Origin: JAIQFV01 sp041494885
GTDB lineage: Bacteria; Acidobacteriota; Terriglobia; JAIQFV01
Assembly (NCBI GenBank): GCA_041494885.1
Contig: JBGQBO010000010.1
Coordinates: 62,001-126,000, forward strand
Length of the DNA: 64,000 nt
Direction of reading: 5' to 3'
The translations under genes were made by a program, and so were the position numbers. Under the pieces are notes generated by a model that saw nothing but the letters and a program-made list of their open reading frames with translations, did no database searches and had not been told where the DNA came from. This document shows, one piece after another, positions 61,343 through 64,000 of the stretch. Position 1 is the stretch's first letter; each line of letters begins with the position of its first letter.

Positions 61343-62074
61343 TCACTGGTTTGCGGTCAAAACTTCAACGAGATGTAAGGCTTTGAGTCGCGATCCGGTC
61401 TTTCTCAATCCGCCGGCAATATTCATCAGGCATCCCGCGTCGCAGGCGACCACAGCTTCCGCACCGCTCGACTCAATGGCACGGATCTTGTCTTCCATCA
61501 TGGACCGGCTTACTTCGGGATAAATCACGCTGAACACGCCGCCGAAGCCACAACAGGTCTGTTCACCCTCCAACGGCACCAGTTCCAGGCCACGCACATT
61601 CTTGAGAAGGGTCTTGGGTTCATCGACTACGCCCAACCCGCGCAGCAAGTGACAGGAGGCATGGTAAGTGACTTTGTGGGGATAGTGGGCTGCCAGATCG
61701 GTAACGTGCAGTTCCTTGACCAGGAACTCGCTGAGCTCTCGCACGCGGGCCGCCACTTCCAAAGCGCGCTTGTGCTCAGGCGTTCCAGCGGGAAAAAGCT
61801 CCGGATAATGATGCCGGACGAGGTCGACGCAGGAGCCCGAAGGAGATACGATGAAGCCTTCTGTGCGGGAAAAAATGTCCAGCCATTTGCGTGCCACGAC
61901 TCGCGCCTCATTTTGGAAGCCACTGTTGAAGAAGGGTTGGCCGCAACAGGTTTGCGCTTCCGGAAACTCCACTTGCATGCCGAGGCGCTCCAACAGCTCG
62001 ACTGTCCGTTCCACGACCGTGGGGAAAAACTGCTCCGCCAAGCAGGTGATAAACAGTTGAATTTTCGCCGCCAT
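61343..62074 (-). CDS. lutA: Lactate utilization protein A
   Basis: A 243-residue protein of CCG domains. KIQLFITCLAEQFFPTVVER opens it; EFPEAQTCCGQPFFNSGFQN and PLEGEQTCCGFGGVFSVIYP are the two CCG motifs, and VTYHASCHLLRGLGV lies between. LutA is thought to take electrons from the LutB clusters in L-lactate oxidation. The ATG at 62074 matches the family's start; the frame continues upstream to an ATG at 62116, which overlaps a remnant of an antitoxin-like reading frame. It heads the minus-strand lut run (lutA, lutB, lutC). Confidence 0.93.
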   Translation of the reverse strand: MAAKIQLFITCLAEQFFPTVVERTVELLERLGMQVEFPEAQTCCGQPFFNSGFQNEARVVARKWLDIFSRTEGFIVSPSGSCVDLVRHHYPELFPAGTPEHKRALEVAARVRELSEFLVKELHVTDLAAHYPHKVTYHASCHLLRGLGVVDEPKTLLKNVRGLELVPLEGEQTCCGFGGVFSVIYPEVSRSMMEDKIRAIESSGAEAVVACDAGCLMNIAGGLRKTGSRLKALHLVEVLTANQ

Positions 62075-62195
62075 AGTGCGACCGGGCTCTTGAGGCTTGG
62101 GATTTACCAGCGCCATTTAAACACAGGTTGTACATTCGGGCAAGTACATGAAGCAGCTTTGTCGTTAGCACAGGATATGTCCGGTGCAAATAGCT

Positions 62196-62306
62196 CGCCG
62201 CAACAGGATGACCGTGTCTCAAGACGATGACCACTTCCCCGCCTTCTTCGTCGGAAATCACACTCGATGACCGCCTGCGAAATTCTATGATCGTGACGGT
62301 CTTCAT
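62196..62306 (-). pseudogene. Phd/YefM-type antitoxin remnant
   Basis: The minus-strand frame starting at 62306 opens with MKTVTIIEFRRRSSSVISDE and EGGEVVIVLRHGHPVAA, which looks like the N-terminal DNA-binding half of a Phd/YefM antitoxin. After about 37 residues the text stops looking like the family, although the frame stays open into lutA. No toxin gene follows. It is likely a broken antitoxin gene. Confidence 0.45.
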
Positions 62307-62672
62307 CTCCTACTCCTTCTTTGTAACCGCATATTACTGCGCATTTTTCTGAGCGTACTGTCAAATCGTCGGTCGATGCAGGCCAAGGATCCATGTATGG
62401 ATTGCCCGCGCTCGCCCCCCTTCTACTGCGGCAGGTTCCCCGGGTCCTGAGCTTCCCATCTCCAGCGACCATGACAACCCTGCTCCACTCTTGAGAATCC
62501 AAGGCAGCATAACGAAGGAATCGGCATCGGCAGTTTCGCGGGCCTCTTTACGTGCATCTTTCGGACCGGAGTCAGGTTGAAGCTGCTGTCAAAGCCCTCG
62601 CGGAAACCCCCTCGAGCGTTTTTCCGTAGGTTCTATGGATTCGCCACCACGATGATGGCAAAAGGAGAGTCT
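62307..62672. other. Intergenic region between divergent genes
   Basis: No further gene is supported. The lut promoter could lie here, beyond the antitoxin remnant, but no convincing boxes were seen. GCCTCTTTACGTGCATCTTT (about 62550) and TTCGCGGGCC have no recognised role. Confidence 0.35.
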
Positions 62673-64000
62673 GTGACACGTTGTGCCCGCCTTTTTTTCG
62701 CATGGATCCTGTTGGCAAGCACCTCCTCGATTGTTTTCGCACAGTCTCCTCAACGCCTTGTCGGTGACTACATCAAAGCCCTCGGGGGCGCCAAAGCACT
62801 GCGGAGTATCACGAGCACCACCCTGACCGGAAGGATTGTCGATCACACCAAAAATGAGACCGGATCCTACCGGCTCCACTTGAAGGCGCCGAATCAAATC
62901 TACACGGAGATTCTCTGGCCACGGACCCGGTGGAGCGAAGGGTTTAATGGGAAATCCGCGTGGCGCCAGGACCCCGACACCGGCTTAAGCACCCTGACGG
63001 GACCTGAGGGCACGCGGCTGAAGACGATCGCCGCATTCCGCAACGATCATTTGCTCTCCAGCAAGAAGGAGAAAACACGGCTTCGTTTCCTGGGGCGCGA
63101 AGAAGTAAACGGTTCGGGAGTCAACGCGATTGAGGTGACCACGCGGGCCGGTCTCAAATACACGCTTTGTTTCGATGTGAAGACCTCCCTGTTGATTGCT
63201 GAAAGGGATTCTCTGGCGGGCGAATCCCGGGAGCTGTTTCTTTCCGATTATCGTATGGTGGACGGCGTCAGGGAGCCCTTCCGGCTCTCCTGGAAGGAAG
63301 GCTCCAGATCCTTTGACGTGACTCTCACCGGGGTAAGCCACAATACAGTGACCGCGGATGGGCTGTTCGATATTCCCAAGATATCTTCAGACACGATCCC
63401 CGACATCGCGTCCCTGTTGGAGGCGGTGACCGCGAATCAGAAACATCTTGAAGACATTGTCGAGAACTACACCTACACGGAATCCAGTCGCGAACTCGAA
63501 GTCGACAAGAAGGGCACCATCAAGGACAAATCCGAGGAGGAATCCGAGGTATTCTACGTCCAGGGCAATGAGGTCAAGAGACTCATCCAGAAGGACGGGC
63601 GCGAATTAAACCCGGGGGAGCAGAAAAAGGAGCAGGAGCGTGTAACCAAGGAGATTCGGGAAATCGAAGAGCGTCACAAGAAAGAAGCGGAACAGGAGAA
63701 GCGGGGAAAGAAAAAGAATGATGAAAACCAGGTGACAATATCCTCTTTCCTCAAGGCCTCCCGGTTTGTCAATCCCCGGCGAGAGCGCTTCCGGGGACAA
63801 GAGGTGGTCGTCTTTGACTTCGAGCCGAAGCCCGGCGTCAAACCCCAGACCCGTGGAGAAAGCCTCGTCCAGAAGCTGGTCGGTGTCGTCTGGATAGATG
63901 AGCACGCAAGGCAGGTGGCGCGATTGGAAGCGCGACTCAGTGATTCCTTCAAGGTGGCCGGGGGGATGCTGGTCACGATCCTCCCCGGGTCAGCCTTTGT
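62673..64000 (+). CDS. Exported protein of unknown function, cut by the window end
   Basis: An open frame runs from a GTG (62673, with GGAGAG just before it; in-frame ATGs at 62652 and 62655 are alternatives) to the last base, at least 442 residues. A signal peptide (RCARLFFAWILLASTSSIVFAQ) is followed by a beta-rich domain (about 24-235) like the outer-membrane lipoprotein-sorting (LolA-like) fold: YIKALGGAKALRSITSTTLT, GFNGKSAWRQDP, LGREEVNGSGVNAIEVTTRA and SDYRMVDGVREPFRLSW. A second domain starts near residue 245 with LLEAVTANQKHLEDIVENYT. A highly charged coiled segment (KKEQERVTKEIREIEERHKK) follows, then another beta segment. The role is unknown; it is probably periplasmic. Confidence 0.75.
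   Translation, partial: MTRCARLFFAWILLASTSSIVFAQSPQRLVGDYIKALGGAKALRSITSTTLTGRIVDHTKNETGSYRLHLKAPNQIYTEILWPRTRWSEGFNGKSAWRQDPDTGLSTLTGPEGTRLKTIAAFRNDHLLSSKKEKTRLRFLGREEVNGSGVNAIEVTTRAGLKYTLCFDVKTSLLIAERDSLAGESRELFLSDYRMVDGVREPFRLSWKEGSRSFDVTLTGVSHNTVTADGLFDIPKISSDTIPDIASLLEAVTANQKHLEDIVENYTYTESSRELEVDKKGTIKDKSEEESEVFYVQGNEVKRLIQKDGRELNPGEQKKEQERVTKEIREIEERHKKEAEQEKRGKKKNDENQVTISSFLKASRFVNPRRERFRGQEVVVFDFEPKPGVKPQTRGESLVQKLVGVVWIDEHARQVARLEARLSDSFKVAGGMLVTILPGSAF

Noticed and set aside
1..64000. tRNA genes, rRNA genes, CRISPR arrays, insertion sequences
   Set aside because: I looked for TTCGA-type T-loops with acceptor stems, regularly spaced repeats and transposase motifs; the few GGTTCGAA hits lie inside coding genes and nothing else qualified.

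Overview
The window looks like a chromosomal segment of a moderately GC-rich, Gram-negative, soil- or sediment-type bacterium, most likely an acidobacterium. This rests on the C-terminal end of an Oar-like TonB-dependent outer-membrane protein at the left edge, many secreted or lipoprotein hypotheticals, and intergenic hairpin repeats. No phylogenetic test was possible. No rRNA, tRNA, CRISPR, insertion sequence or prophage was recognised.

Layout. 0-8 kb: end of the TonB-dependent protein, a strongly folded RNA-like element with an intrinsic terminator, an M16-family protein lacking the zinc motif, a zinc-ribbon membrane protein, murB, a secreted TPR-like protein and an aminotransferase. 8-16 kb: a membrane-anchored thioredoxin/NHL-repeat protein resembling NHLRC2, exonuclease III, and a very large secreted nuclease (lamin-tail plus endonuclease/exonuclease/phosphatase domains). 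15.7-23 kb: a NylC/DmpA-type self-cleaving hydrolase, a minus-strand run of two lipoproteins around an Rsm22-like methyltransferase, and a quinol-dependent nitric oxide reductase. 23-27 kb: an XRE regulator divergent from several small genes, with a promoter/operator in between, then an RRM RNA-binding protein. 27-36 kb: trpS, rpiB, class II aldolase, two OsmC-family genes (one a probable selenoprotein), an AlaC-like aminotransferase and a Tat-exported amidohydrolase. 36-44 kb: an ABC exporter, a CopG/ParE-type toxin-antitoxin pair, an ECF sigma/anti-sigma/Spy-like trio, and a DUF2089 regulator operon behind an AT-rich promoter. 44-54 kb: 3-methyladenine glycosylase, UBP zinc finger, ion channel, FetAB-type exporter, AhpD-like protein, DUF488, VOC protein, and a methyltransferase divergent from a family 2 glycosyltransferase. 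54-62 kb: a lactate-use locus on the minus strand (lutA, lutB, lutC, lactate permease, D-lactate-dehydrogenase-like flavoprotein). The right edge holds the start of a secreted protein cut by the window.

The most notable item is at 31.7-32.2 kb. An OsmC-family gene is split by an in-frame TGA exactly where relatives have the catalytic cysteine, and a hairpin with a GG-containing apical loop starts about 12 nt after the TGA. This is the signature of a bacterial selenocysteine codon with its SECIS element. A normal cysteine-type OsmC gene lies 1.3 kb upstream.

Functional themes are lactate oxidation, NO detoxification or respiration, thiol/peroxide chemistry (OsmC x2, AhpD-like, thioredoxin-NHL), nucleic-acid degradation and repair, and envelope stress sensing.
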